A stretch of 64,000 nucleotides of DNA from NCBI GenBank assembly GCA_050633545.1, contig JBOEGS010000004.1:1-64000 (forward strand), read 5' to 3'. The notes beneath the pieces are model-generated. The model was not told where the DNA came from. It saw only the letters and a program-made list of their open reading frames with translations, and made no database searches. This stretch comes from Litorivita sp050633545 (GTDB lineage: Bacteria; Pseudomonadota; Alphaproteobacteria; Rhodobacterales; Rhodobacteraceae). The translations under genes and the position numbers were made by a program. Positions 23,874-32,592 of this stretch are shown here, one piece after another. Position 1 is the first letter of the stretch; the number at the start of each line of letters is the position of its first letter.

Positions 23874-24590
23874 ATGAGCGAGTGGAAAGCAAAACGGTTT
23901 TGGAGCGAGGTCGCCTGCGAGGCGGCAGAAAACGGGTTCGAAATCCGGCTTGATGCGCGGACCGTAAAGACCCCCGCCAAAGCGCCGTTGGTGGTGCCGA
24001 CGCGCGCCATGGCCGAGGCGATTGCCACCGAATGGGCCGCCGTGGAAACGGTCATTAACCCCGAACTCATGCCGGTGACCCGCTCGGCGAATGCGGCGAT
24101 TGACAAGGTCGCGGTCCAGCACGGTGAGGTGGCCGAGATGCTCGCCGCTTACGGGGATGCCGATCTTTTGTGCTACCGTGCGAGCGCGCCGCAAGAATTG
24201 GTCCGCCTTCAGGCCGAAAGATGGGATCCGCTTCTGGATTGGGCGGAAGCGACATTCGGGGTTCGGCTTGCGACGCGCGAGGGGGTGATTCACGCCCCGC
24301 AAGAGGCAAGCACGCTGGCCCCGCTGACGGCGCGGGTGCACGGGTTTTCGTCCTTTGAGCTGGCGGCCTTCCACGATCTTGTCAGCCTGTCCGGCTCCCT
24401 CATCTTGGGGTTTGCTGCGGCTGATGGACCATATGAGGTGGATGCCTTGTGGGATTTGTCGCGGCTTGATGAGGCGTGGCAAGAGGCGCAATGGGGGCGC
24501 GACGACGAAGCCCACGAGATGGCCGAAATCAAGCGCGCCGCCTTTCTACATGCTAAGCGGTTTTTCGATATGGCCCGAGACATATCTTGA
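23874..24590 (+). CDS. ATP12-family F1-ATPase assembly chaperone
   Basis: The protein (238 aa) belongs to the ATP12 family, which in mitochondria and alphaproteobacteria helps assemble the alpha subunit into F1-ATPase. Recognisable parts are KRFWSEVACEAAENGFEIRLDARTVKTPAKAPLVVPT, AxEWAAVETVINPELMPVTRSANAAID and the DLLCYRA...ERWDPLLDWAE segment. The ATG directly follows the TAA of the HAD gene. The atp genes themselves are not in this window. Confidence 0.9.
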   Translation: MSEWKAKRFWSEVACEAAENGFEIRLDARTVKTPAKAPLVVPTRAMAEAIATEWAAVETVINPELMPVTRSANAAIDKVAVQHGEVAEMLAAYGDADLLCYRASAPQELVRLQAERWDPLLDWAEATFGVRLATREGVIHAPQEASTLAPLTARVHGFSSFELAAFHDLVSLSGSLILGFAAADGPYEVDALWDLSRLDEAWQEAQWGRDDEAHEMAEIKRAAFLHAKRFFDMARDIS

Positions 24591-24793
24591 GTGGATATGT
24601 GATTGTTAACGCCAAGGAAACATAGCTGAGAAGTGATCATTTTTTGTGTTGCCGCCCTTGACGGGTCGTGATGTTTGCGCCCACACTCCCGATCACTGAT
24701 GGGGACTACCCCCGTTTCAGACTAATCCCCCGGCCCTAAACAGGCCGGAAGAACCGCCCCAAAAAGGGGGTGGAAAATCAGGAAGAGGTAAAC
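24591..24793. other. Upstream region of aapJ
   Basis: These 203 bases contain TTGACG at 24658-24663 without a clear -10, a dyad CCGGCC / GGCCGG (24730-24735 / 24743-24748), and a spaced inverted pair of GTGATC / GATCAC (24632-24637 / 24691-24696). These are possible operator elements for a nitrogen-controlled promoter, but no site can be assigned firmly. Confidence 0.35.
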
Positions 24794-25813
24794 ATGAAAA
24801 AATCCGTATTTCTTGGCGCACTGACTGTCGCGGGCCTTGCCGCTGGCGCAGCTGCCGCCGGCACGCTGGATGACGTGAAAGCACGCGGCAAATTGAACTG
24901 CGGCGTTACCACGGGTCTGGTTGGCTTTGCTGCCCCCGATGCGAATGGCGAATGGGAAGGCTTTGATGTCGGCCTGTGCCGTGCTGTTGCGGCGGCTGTT
25001 TTGGGTGATCCCAAAGCCGTTGAATTCGTCCCCACGACCGGCAAAACGCGCTTTACCGCGCTTGCCTCGGGCGAAGTCGACATGTTGGCACGTAACACCA
25101 CATGGACCTTCTCGCGCGATGTCGATCTGAAGTTCGATTTCGTCGGCGTGAACTACTATGACGGCCAAGGCTTCATGGTTCCCAAAGCGTTGGGCGTGAG
25201 CTCGGCCAAGGAACTCGACGGCGCGACCGTTTGCATCCAAACCGGCACCACAACCGAGCTGAACCTTGCCGACTTCTTCCGCAAGAACAACATCAGCTAT
25301 GAGCCGGTCCCGATCGAAACCAATGCCGAAGGCCAGACCCAATACCTCGCCGGTGCGTGTGACGCTTACACCACCGATGCATCGGGTCTTGCGGCGACAC
25401 GTGCCAGCTTCGAAAACCCTGCCGATCACGTTGTTTTGCCCGAAATCGTATCGAAAGAGCCGCTCGGCCCGCTCGTGCGTCACGGCGACAGCGAATGGGG
25501 CGATGTGGTCCGTTGGACCCTCAATGCTCTGGTCGCAGCTGAAGAAATGGGCATCACCTCGGCCAATATTGGCGAGCTGTCGGCTGCTGCGGGTAACAAC
25601 CCCGAAGTGAACCGTATCCTCGGCACCGAAGGCAATCTGGGTGAAATGCTCGGTCTGTCTGCTGATTGGGCCAAGAACGCCATTATGGCGGGTGGCAACT
25701 TTGGCGAGTTGTTCGAAAAGAACATCGGCGAGAACACTCCGATCGGTCTGTCGCGTGGTTTGAACGCACAGTGGACCGATGGTGGCCTGATGTATTCGCC
25801 GCCCTTCCGCTAA
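24794..25813 (+). CDS. aapJ: General L-amino acid ABC transporter, periplasmic binding protein
   Basis: The protein (339 aa) is a family-3 solute-binding protein of the AapJ/BztA type that delivers glutamate, aspartate, glutamine and other L-amino acids to AapQM. The signal peptide MKKSVFLGALTVAGLAAGAAAA is followed by TLDDVKARGKLNCGVTTGLVGFA, FDVGLCRAVAAAVLGDP and the binding-site segment TGKTRFTALASGEVDMLARNTTWT. GGAAGAGG upstream supports the start at 24794. A strong stem-loop after the gene probably favours more binding protein than permease. Confidence 0.93.
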   Translation: MKKSVFLGALTVAGLAAGAAAAGTLDDVKARGKLNCGVTTGLVGFAAPDANGEWEGFDVGLCRAVAAAVLGDPKAVEFVPTTGKTRFTALASGEVDMLARNTTWTFSRDVDLKFDFVGVNYYDGQGFMVPKALGVSSAKELDGATVCIQTGTTTELNLADFFRKNNISYEPVPIETNAEGQTQYLAGACDAYTTDASGLAATRASFENPADHVVLPEIVSKEPLGPLVRHGDSEWGDVVRWTLNALVAAEEMGITSANIGELSAAAGNNPEVNRILGTEGNLGEMLGLSADWAKNAIMAGGNFGELFEKNIGENTPIGLSRGLNAQWTDGGLMYSPPFR

Positions 25814-25820
25814 ACACATC

Positions 25821-25855
25821 TCGAAGGGCGCGGTATTAAAAGCCGCGCCCTTCGA
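25821..25855 (+). promoter_or_regulatory. Stem-loop after aapJ
   Basis: TCGAAGGGCGCGG (25821-25833) and CCGCGCCCTTCGA (25843-25855) form a perfect 13-bp stem with a 9-nt loop and no T-run. Such elements after binding-protein genes usually protect the upstream mRNA and lower expression of the downstream permease genes. The remaining 113 bases before aapQ hold no gene. Confidence 0.75.
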
Positions 25856-25968
25856 ACCATGCCATGCAGGGGCCTGATCCTGCGCAATTGACGAACCACA
25901 ATCGGCCAGCGGGCGCATAGGCGTTTCGGATAAAAATCAATAGGCCGACGGTACGGGGAACATTTCAG

Positions 25969-27225
25969 ATGACAACATCCGTCGACCCTCACGAGGGGAC
26001 GTTCAATCTATCCATGCTGATCTATGATACGCGCTATCGTTCGATCACCATTCAGATTGTCGCCTTGATCGCGTTTTTGAGCTTTTTTGGCTGGCTGCTG
26101 AGCAACACGATGACAAACCTTGCGACCTTGGGCAAAGAGCCCAGTTTCGGGTTTATGAGTGAGCCTGCAGGCTATGACATCAACCAGCGCCTGATCGACT
26201 ATAATTCGCAATCCTCGCACCTTCGGGCGGCCTTCGTCGGCTTGCTCAATACGCTTTTGGTCGCGGTGATGGGGTGCCTGACGGCGACCGTCATTGGCGT
26301 TTTGGTGGGCGTGCTGCGCCTGTCCAAAAACTGGATGGTTGCGAAATTGATGACCGTCTATGTGGAGGCCTTCCGCAACGTGCCGGTTTTGATGTGGATC
26401 GTTCTTGCCATGGCGGTTTTGATCGAATCGCTGCCCGCACCGAACAAATTCCGCGGTGCCGACCCCGAAGCGACGATGAAACTTTTTGACAGCGTGGCGA
26501 TTACCAATCGCGGCGTTTACATCCCCGAGCCGCTCTTTAGCAACAGCTTGGGCAATATCCATTTTGGCAGCGCCTTTGACGTCAGCATCGATCTTCTTGC
26601 GATCATTGCCGTGCTCTTGGCAGGGTTTTGGGGCGCGCGCAAAATTCGCCAGCGCGCCGACCGTATCCAAGAAGCGACGGGCGTGCGTCCGGTGACGTGG
26701 TGGGCGCGGCTCGCTGCTGTTTTCGTGCCGCTGATCGCTCTTTTGACCGTGCTGGGTTTTCACCTTGGCTATCCGGTTCTCAAGGGCTTCAACTTCCAAG
26801 GCGGCACCTATATGCGCAACTCGCTGATCGCGCTTTGGCTGGCCTTGTCGCTCTATACGGCGGCGTTCATCGCCGAGATCGTGCGCGCGGGGATTTTGGC
26901 GATTGCCAAAGGACAGACCGAGGCCGCCTCGGCGCTGGGGCTGCGCGGTAACCGGATCATGAGCCTTGTGGTTTTGCCGCAAGCCATGCGGATCATCATT
27001 CCGCCGCTGATTTCGCAATATCTGAACCTGACCAAAAACTCCTCTTTGGCCATTGCTGTGGGTTATATGGATATCACCGGCACGCTCATGGGTATCACAC
27101 TCAACCAAACCGGCCGCGAGCTTGAGACGGTTTTGCTTGGTATGTTGGTGTATCTCGTGATCTCGCTGAGCATCTCTGCGGTGATGAACTGGTATAACAA
27201 CCGAATGAAATTGGTGGAGAGATAA
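25969..27225 (+). CDS. aapQ: General L-amino acid ABC transporter, permease AapQ
   Basis: The protein (418 aa) is an inner-membrane subunit that pairs with AapM. About eight hydrophobic segments are seen. The His/Glu-type permease signature is present: MRNSLIALWLALSLYTAAFIAEIVRAGI and AKGQTEAASALGLR (EAA loop contacting the ATPase). The large periplasmic insertion between the first helices is typical of AapQ/BztB, which is longer than other amino-acid permeases. Stop and aapM start are one base apart. Confidence 0.92.
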   Translation: MTTSVDPHEGTFNLSMLIYDTRYRSITIQIVALIAFLSFFGWLLSNTMTNLATLGKEPSFGFMSEPAGYDINQRLIDYNSQSSHLRAAFVGLLNTLLVAVMGCLTATVIGVLVGVLRLSKNWMVAKLMTVYVEAFRNVPVLMWIVLAMAVLIESLPAPNKFRGADPEATMKLFDSVAITNRGVYIPEPLFSNSLGNIHFGSAFDVSIDLLAIIAVLLAGFWGARKIRQRADRIQEATGVRPVTWWARLAAVFVPLIALLTVLGFHLGYPVLKGFNFQGGTYMRNSLIALWLALSLYTAAFIAEIVRAGILAIAKGQTEAASALGLRGNRIMSLVVLPQAMRIIIPPLISQYLNLTKNSSLAIAVGYMDITGTLMGITLNQTGRELETVLLGMLVYLVISLSISAVMNWYNNRMKLVER

Positions 27226-27226
27226 G

Positions 27227-28546
27227 ATGAGCAATACGCATGCTGATACGGTTCTCTACGTGCGCGAGACCATGTTGCCGCAACAAACCCCGCCCACGAC
27301 ATCCATCGGCGCGGTGGGCTGGGCGCGCGAGAACCTCTTTTCAGGCTGGTTCAATACGGTTCTGACCCTCGCGTCCTTGGCCTTTATTTATTTCTTGTTG
27401 GCAGGGCTTCTGCCTTGGTTGACGGCTCCCACATGGGGGGCGGCGTCATTGACTGAATGTCGCGAAATCCTTGCGGCTGAGGGTATCGGCGGGCATGGCG
27501 GGGCGTGCTGGGGGGTGATCTCCGAGCGTTGGAAGCAGTTGCTCTTTGGCTTCTATCCGGCCGAGGAGTACTGGCGGCCGATCTTGGCGCTGATCTTGCT
27601 CTTTGTAGCGATCTCGCCGGTTCTCTTCGCCGATTTCGTCTCGTCCAAAGTTTTGTGGTTTACGGGCCTGTTTCCCTTCATCGCCGTTTGGCTTCTCTGG
27701 GGCGGCTCGCTTTGGTATCCGATGATGGCCTTGGCCGGTTTCGTGGTCGGGGGCGTGGCCCTGAGCTACGGTGGCAAGTTTGGCGGTGCGATCGTTGGGG
27801 CGATTGCCGGCGTTCTTGCCGCGATCGTCTGGTGGCTCTTTGTTGCGTCGGATCTGGCGTCGCTTCTGTCATCGGTTGTCGCGCTGGAGCTTCCTTCGGT
27901 GCAATCGCGCGAGTTTGGCGGTTTCTTGCTGGCGATCCTTTTGGGGGTCACGGCGATCCTTGGCTCGCTCCCGCTCGGGATTATCCTCGCTCTGGGTCGC
28001 CGGTCGGACCTGATTTTGGTGAAATCGCTTTGCGTGGGTTTCATCGAATTCATTCGCGGCGTCCCGCTCATCACGCTGCTGTTCGTGGCCTCGACGTTGC
28101 TCAATATCTTCCTGCCGCCTGGCACGAATTTCGACATCATCTTGCGCGTGATGATCATGATGACCCTCTTTGCCGCGGCCTATATGGCCGAGGTGATCCG
28201 CGGTGGCCTTGCGGCTTTGCCGACCGGACAATACGAGGCGGCGGACGCGTTGGGCCTTGATTACTGGAAAGCGCAGCGGCTCATCATCATGCCGCAGGCG
28301 CTCAAAATCTCGATCCCCGGCATCGTGTCGACCTTCATCGGCGTGTTCAAGGACACCACGCTTGTGTCGATCATCTCGCTGTTTGACCCTCTGGGGTTGA
28401 CCAATGCGATCCGCGCCGACGGGGCGTGGACCGGTATCTATTGGGAATTGTTCATCTTCGTCGGAGTTGTGTTCTTTATCTTCTGCTTCTCCATGTCCCG
28501 CTATTCCATGTATCTGGAGCGCAAGCTTCAGACTGGCCATCATTAA
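27227..28546 (+). CDS. aapM: General L-amino acid ABC transporter, permease AapM
   Basis: The protein (439 aa) is the second permease. The N-terminal half contains extra hydrophobic helices (about residues 40-70 and 125-215), as in AapM/BztC. The C-terminal permease core has FIRGVPLITLLFVAS, RVMIMMTLFAAAYMAEVIRGGLAALPTGQYEAADALGLDYWKAQ with the EAA loop, and FKDTTLVSIISLFD. AAGAT before the ATG is a weak ribosome binding site; coupling to aapQ is likely. Confidence 0.92.
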   Translation: MSNTHADTVLYVRETMLPQQTPPTTSIGAVGWARENLFSGWFNTVLTLASLAFIYFLLAGLLPWLTAPTWGAASLTECREILAAEGIGGHGGACWGVISERWKQLLFGFYPAEEYWRPILALILLFVAISPVLFADFVSSKVLWFTGLFPFIAVWLLWGGSLWYPMMALAGFVVGGVALSYGGKFGGAIVGAIAGVLAAIVWWLFVASDLASLLSSVVALELPSVQSREFGGFLLAILLGVTAILGSLPLGIILALGRRSDLILVKSLCVGFIEFIRGVPLITLLFVASTLLNIFLPPGTNFDIILRVMIMMTLFAAAYMAEVIRGGLAALPTGQYEAADALGLDYWKAQRLIIMPQALKISIPGIVSTFIGVFKDTTLVSIISLFDPLGLTNAIRADGAWTGIYWELFIFVGVVFFIFCFSMSRYSMYLERKLQTGHH

Positions 28547-28561
28547 ACAAGGGAGATCGCT

Positions 28562-29353
28562 ATGTCTGATCTTGCAACATCGCGCGAAATCGACCGCACA
28601 AAGATGCAGGTGTCCGATGAGGTCGCCATCGAAATCGCCAATATGAACAAATGGTATGGCACGTTCCATGTGCTGCGCGACATCAACCTGACGGTGAACC
28701 GCGGCGAGCGGATCGTGATTGCGGGGCCTTCGGGGTCCGGTAAATCCACGCTGATCCGCTGCATCAACCGTCTTGAAGAGCACCAGCAGGGGCGGATTAT
28801 TGTGGACGGGACCGAGTTGACCTCGGACCTGAAAAACATCGATAAAATCCGCTCCGAGGTCGGCATGTGCTTTCAGCACTTCAACCTCTTCCCGCATCTG
28901 ACAATTTTGGAAAACTGCACCTTGGCGCCGATTTGGGTGCGCAAAACGCCCAAGAAGGAAGCCATCGAAACCGCGATGCATTTCCTCGAAAAGGTGAAAA
29001 TCCCCGATCAGGCCAACAAATACCCCGGTCAGCTTTCGGGCGGGCAACAACAGCGTGTGGCGATCGCGCGCTCCTTGTGCATGAAGCCGCGTATCATGCT
29101 CTTTGACGAGCCGACCTCGGCGCTTGATCCCGAGATGATCAAAGAGGTGCTCGATACGATGATCGAACTGGCCGAAGAGGGCATGACCATGCTTTGCGTG
29201 ACCCATGAGATGGGCTTTGCACGGCAGGTTGCCAACCGCGTGATCTTTATGGATCAGGGCCAGATTGTGGAGCAAAACGAACCCGAAGAATTCTTCAATA
29301 ATCCGCAATCCGAGCGCACGAAATTGTTCCTCAGCCAGATTCTCGGTCACTGA
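28562..29353 (+). CDS. aapP: General L-amino acid ABC transporter, ATP-binding protein
   Basis: The protein (263 aa) has Walker A GPSGSGKS at residues 55-62, Q-loop CFQHFNLFPHLT, signature LSGGQQQRVAIARSL, Walker B IMLFDEPTSALDPE and the H-loop CVTHEMGFAR. It powers AapQM. AGGGAG lies upstream of the ATG. It is the last gene of the operon and is followed by a terminator shared with the convergent sixA gene. Confidence 0.94.
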   Translation: MSDLATSREIDRTKMQVSDEVAIEIANMNKWYGTFHVLRDINLTVNRGERIVIAGPSGSGKSTLIRCINRLEEHQQGRIIVDGTELTSDLKNIDKIRSEVGMCFQHFNLFPHLTILENCTLAPIWVRKTPKKEAIETAMHFLEKVKIPDQANKYPGQLSGGQQQRVAIARSLCMKPRIMLFDEPTSALDPEMIKEVLDTMIELAEEGMTMLCVTHEMGFARQVANRVIFMDQGQIVEQNEPEEFFNNPQSERTKLFLSQILGH

Positions 29354-29373
29354 GCACGGTTTGCGCCGAATTC

Positions 29374-29406
29374 AAAAGGCCCCGCTGGAAACGGCGGGGC
29401 TTTTTT
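29374..29406. terminator. Bidirectional terminator between aapP and sixA
   Basis: AAAAGGCCCCGCT / GGCGGGGCTTTTTT with a short loop. The A-tract on one side and T-tract on the other allow termination in both directions; the sixA stop codon (29405-29407) lies in its T-tract. Confidence 0.85.
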
Positions 29407-29905
29407 ACGTTTGGGGCAGGTCGGCGGGAATGCGAAAATCGAGCGCCTCGGCGCGGGCGAATTGCAAATCGCGCCAGTCGTCAATCGCCGCCTCGGCGAC
29501 AAGGGTCGCGCAGGTCGGATAATCGGCAAAGCGCGGGTGCGTCATGGGCGTTCGCAGCAGCCGATGCGCGAAATCCCCGATGCCAGGGTTGTGGGCAATC
29601 ACCGCCAGTGTTGTCGCTTCTGCGCCATGGGTATGGATGTGCTGCAAGATACGGTCGCTGCTTGCATTATAGAGCGTCGGCAGAGCGATCTGCGTGCAGC
29701 CCAGAGCAAGCCGTTCAAAGGTCTCTTGCGTGCGGGCCGCATCCGACACCAAGGCCAGATCGGGCCCGTAGCCTTGCGCCTTGAGCCATATTCCCATTGC
29801 CGTCGCGCCCGCTTGGCCGCGCGCATTCAAAACCCGCGCGTGATCCTCGATCAACGGATCATCCCAGCTTGATTTAGCGTGGCGTATGATGATGAGCCGC
29901 TTCAT
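29405..29905 (-). CDS. sixA: SixA-type phosphohistidine phosphatase
   Basis: The protein (166 aa) belongs to the histidine-phosphatase (phosphoglycerate mutase-like) superfamily. Its catalytic RHG-type motif reads IIIRHAKSSWDD (Arg8, His9), with AARTQET and the second active-site His in IAHNPGIGDFA. E. coli SixA removes phosphate from histidine in phosphotransfer proteins. The frame extends upstream to 29965, but the family starts at MKRLIIIRHAKSSW. The ATG overlaps the stop codon of the upstream desaturase-like gene by 4 bp. Confidence 0.85.
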   Translation of the reverse strand: MKRLIIIRHAKSSWDDPLIEDHARVLNARGQAGATAMGIWLKAQGYGPDLALVSDAARTQETFERLALGCTQIALPTLYNASSDRILQHIHTHGAEATTLAVIAHNPGIGDFAHRLLRTPMTHPRFADYPTCATLVAEAAIDDWRDLQFARAEALDFRIPADLPQT

Positions 29906-30696
29906 TTGCGGCGAAACGGCAAAAGCAAAGACCAGCCAAGCCGATTGGGCCGCTCGTCTTGCCATTGCAGCCCGATGGTCATCTCGTCATGGCCCTTTGC
30001 GGGCTGGGCGATGTAGGTCCCGAACATCCGGTCCCATATCGACAGGGAGAAACCGTAGTTGCTGTCGTGTTCGCTGCGCTTGTCTGAATGGTGGACGCGG
30101 TGCATGTCGGGGGTCACCAGCACGCGGCGCACGAGTGCATCAAGCGCCAAAGGTAGGCGGATGTTGGCATGGTTGAACATTGCAGTGCCGTTGAGGATGA
30201 TTTCGAACAGGAAAATCGCCAAGGCGGATGGCCCGATCAGATAGACCAAGCCGATTTTGAGCGCCATGGAGAAGGCAATCTCGATAGGGTGAAAGCGGAT
30301 GGCGGTGCTGACGTCGATATCGCGGTCGGCGTGATGGACACGGTGAAACCGCCACAAAAACGGCACCTTATGGGTGACCAGATGCTGCGCCCAGATGGCG
30401 AAATCGAAGAACAGCACGGCGACGAGCGTCTCGGCCCAAATCGGGCCGTCGATGCGGTTGAGTAGGCCATAGCCTTGATTGGAGGCGTCGATTGCGGCGC
30501 CAACGGCGAGCAGAGGCACCGCGATCGCAACGAGGCGCAAGGTCAAGGTGTCGGCAATCGAGATCGCCCAATTGGTGATCCACCGCTTGGATTGCGGTGC
30601 GCGGCGCTTGCGGCGCGGAAGCAGGGCTTCGAGCGCCCCGAAGAGCGCAAACAGGCCGAAAAAAACCGTCAGGCGAATGAGCGTTTCGTTTTCCAT
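29902..30696 (-). CDS. Sterol desaturase / fatty acid hydroxylase-family membrane protein
   Basis: The protein (264 aa) is an integral membrane di-iron enzyme. The histidine clusters of the superfamily are all visible: H105xxxH109 (HLVTH), H118xxHH (HRVHH), H136, H176 and H199xxHH (HRVHH). About four hydrophobic helices surround them. Members hydroxylate or desaturate sterols, carotenoids or fatty-acyl chains; the substrate here is unknown. It is transcribed ahead of sixA with a 4-bp overlap. Confidence 0.85.
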   Translation of the reverse strand: MENETLIRLTVFFGLFALFGALEALLPRRKRRAPQSKRWITNWAISIADTLTLRLVAIAVPLLAVGAAIDASNQGYGLLNRIDGPIWAETLVAVLFFDFAIWAQHLVTHKVPFLWRFHRVHHADRDIDVSTAIRFHPIEIAFSMALKIGLVYLIGPSALAIFLFEIILNGTAMFNHANIRLPLALDALVRRVLVTPDMHRVHHSDKRSEHDSNYGFSLSIWDRMFGTYIAQPAKGHDEMTIGLQWQDERPNRLGWSLLLPFRRK

Positions 30697-30757
30697 AGCG
30701 CGAGGTTAGGCCTTTTGCAGCGCGGCGCAATACACATATGCGATATGCTATGTGAGA

Positions 30758-31618
30758 TCAGCCGCGGATAAGCGAACCCGCGCCATGTTCGGTATAAAGT
30801 TCGAGCAATGCGGCATTTGGTGCGCGCCCGTCCAAAATGACCACGGCGCGAACCCCGCCCTCAATCGCCATCAACGCGGTTTCGGTTTTCGGGATCATCC
30901 CGCCCGCAATGGTGCCATCTGCGGTCATCTCGCGAATCTGGTCGGCGCTGAGCTCGGTCAAAACCTCGCCGTCCTTGTTTTTTACACCGGCCACATCGGT
31001 CAGCAAAAGCAAGCGGTCGGCCTTGAGCGCGGCGGCGATCGCTCCCGCAGCGGTATCGCCGTTGATGTTAAAGGTCTCGCCGTCCTTGCCAAATCCCAAG
31101 GGCGCGATCACGGGGATGATCTCATCGCGAAACAGCGAATGGATGATCCGCGGGTCGATCTTGACCGGATTGCCGACAAGCCCCAGCGCCGGATTGGCGG
31201 TTTCGCATTCCATCAAGTTGGCATCCTTGCCCGACAGGCCAATGGCACGGCCGCCTTGTTCGTTGATGGCCTGCACAATGCGTTTGTTCACGCGGCCGGA
31301 CAGAACCATTTCGACCACTTCCATTGTGGCTTCGTCCGTCACCCGCTTGCCGTTTACAAACTCGGATTTCACCCCCAATTTGTCGAGCATCTCGTTGATC
31401 ATCGGGCCACCGCCATGCACGATCACGGGGTTCACCCCGACTTGGCGCATCAACACGACGTCACGGGCGAACGTTTCCATCGCTTCGTCGTCGCCCATCG
31501 CATGACCGCCAAATTTGATGACGACAATCGCTTCGTCATAGCGCTGTAAATACGGCAACGCTTGGCTGAGCGTTTGGGCGGTGGCGATCCAGTCGCGGTG
31601 CATATCTTGCTTCTTCAT
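30758..31618 (-). CDS. argB: Acetylglutamate kinase
   Basis: ArgB (286 aa) phosphorylates N-acetyl-L-glutamate in arginine synthesis. The motifs IVVIKFGGHAM, VIVHGGGPMIN, and the nucleotide-binding GDTAAGAIAAALKADRLLLLTDVAGV are intact. The N-terminal helix (WIATAQTLSQALPYLQRYDEA) is of the arginine-sensitive, hexamer-forming type, so feedback inhibition by arginine is likely. GAGGG lies 7 nt before the ATG at 31618. Confidence 0.96.
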   Translation of the reverse strand: MKKQDMHRDWIATAQTLSQALPYLQRYDEAIVVIKFGGHAMGDDEAMETFARDVVLMRQVGVNPVIVHGGGPMINEMLDKLGVKSEFVNGKRVTDEATMEVVEMVLSGRVNKRIVQAINEQGGRAIGLSGKDANLMECETANPALGLVGNPVKIDPRIIHSLFRDEIIPVIAPLGFGKDGETFNINGDTAAGAIAAALKADRLLLLTDVAGVKNKDGEVLTELSADQIREMTADGTIAGGMIPKTETALMAIEGGVRAVVILDGRAPNAALLELYTEHGAGSLIRG

Positions 31619-31927
31619 GATGATCCCTCTTGTGATCAACTATCGAAGATGCGGCGCACCAGTGCAAGCAGATTACGGTGACGCCCGGCGAGTGCTTCGC
31701 GGCAGCGGTGCAACATATGCACAGATCGCAGCCGCGAGCGGAACCGGCGCATTTTCGCCGCGCGGGGCGGGCTGCTCGGCCAGAATTGGCCGAGGCTCGG
31801 ACGCTCACGGTTTCGTGGGGTTCATCTATGCAACCCGATACCTATGTGAGGCGTTGAGGACCCGAAGACCGCGCAATGCGGTCCAACTCAATGCAAGGCC
31901 AATGGCCTGTAAGAAAAGGAATAAAAC
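31619..31927. other. Divergent argB/omp intergenic region with stacked hairpins
   Basis: No gene is seen in these 309 bases. Three inverted repeats are directed toward the omp gene: CTCGGCCA-GAAT-TGGCCGAG (31775-31794), GACCGC / GCGGTC (31867-31883) and AGGCC-AAT-GGCCT (31896-31908), the last 19 nt before the omp ATG. They probably form a structured 5' leader. Promoters for both genes must lie here, but no clear -35/-10 pair was found. Confidence 0.5.
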
Positions 31928-32512
31928 ATGTATCGCAAGATGATCCTGACCGCCTCCGCCGCTGCTCTGACCGCCGCTTTTGCTGGTGCTCCTGCCTTTG
32001 CCGGCAACGTCGCGCAGGCCCCTGCTGATCCGGTTCTGGCCCCTGTTGTGCCCGTCGTGGCGTCGACGGATTGGACCGGTGGCTATGCCGGTTTGCAGCT
32101 TGGCTATGGCGATGTCGACAATGCCGGCACGTCGGGCGACGGCGTGATTGGCGGCGCTTTTGTCGGCTACAACTATGATTTCGGCAACTACGTGCTTGGC
32201 GGTGAATTCGATGCGAGCGCGTCGGATATCTCGGTCGGCGGCATCGACGTGGACTCGGTTTACCGCTTGAAGCTGCGCGCGGGTTATGACGCTGGTCCGG
32301 CCTTGATCTATGCGGTTGCGGGCGGTGCCAATGTGCAAACTTCCGCCGGTGATGACAGCGGCTATGTCGCCGGTTTGGGCGTCGACTACAAGGTTACCGA
32401 CCGCGTCACCGTCGGCGGCGAATACCTTTACCACAAATTCGACAGCTTCGCAGGAACGGGCGCGAGCGCCGATTTCAACACATTCTCGGCGCGTGTGGCC
32501 TATAACTTCTAA
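31928..32512 (+). CDS. Outer-membrane beta-barrel protein (Omp25/OmpW-like small porin fold)
   Basis: The protein (194 aa) has a signal peptide (1-25, ending PAFA) and then alternating amphipathic strands, e.g. WTGGYAGLQLGYGDVDN, GAFVGYNYDFGNYVLGGEFD, YRLKLRAGYDAGPALIYAVAGGAN and VTVGGEYLYHKFD. It ends in ...ARVAYNF, with the C-terminal aromatic residue recognised by the BAM complex. It matches the eight-strand outer-membrane beta-barrel family common in alphaproteobacteria; transport function is not implied. AAAAGGA precedes the ATG and a terminator follows. Confidence 0.86.
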   Translation: MYRKMILTASAAALTAAFAGAPAFAGNVAQAPADPVLAPVVPVVASTDWTGGYAGLQLGYGDVDNAGTSGDGVIGGAFVGYNYDFGNYVLGGEFDASASDISVGGIDVDSVYRLKLRAGYDAGPALIYAVAGGANVQTSAGDDSGYVAGLGVDYKVTDRVTVGGEYLYHKFDSFAGTGASADFNTFSARVAYNF

Positions 32513-32545
32513 GGCCAGGCTGGTCTTTAGAATATCAAACACAGC

Positions 32546-32574
32546 AAAAGGGCCGCGTGATGCGGCCCTTTTCG
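32546..32574. terminator. Terminator after the omp gene
   Basis: AAAAGGGCCGC / GCGGCCCTTTT (32546-32556 / 32562-32572) with a GTGAT loop. The symmetric A and T tracts let it serve both the omp gene and the convergent engB gene. Confidence 0.9.
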
Positions 32575-32592
32575 CGTCTGCCAGTGGCGGTG

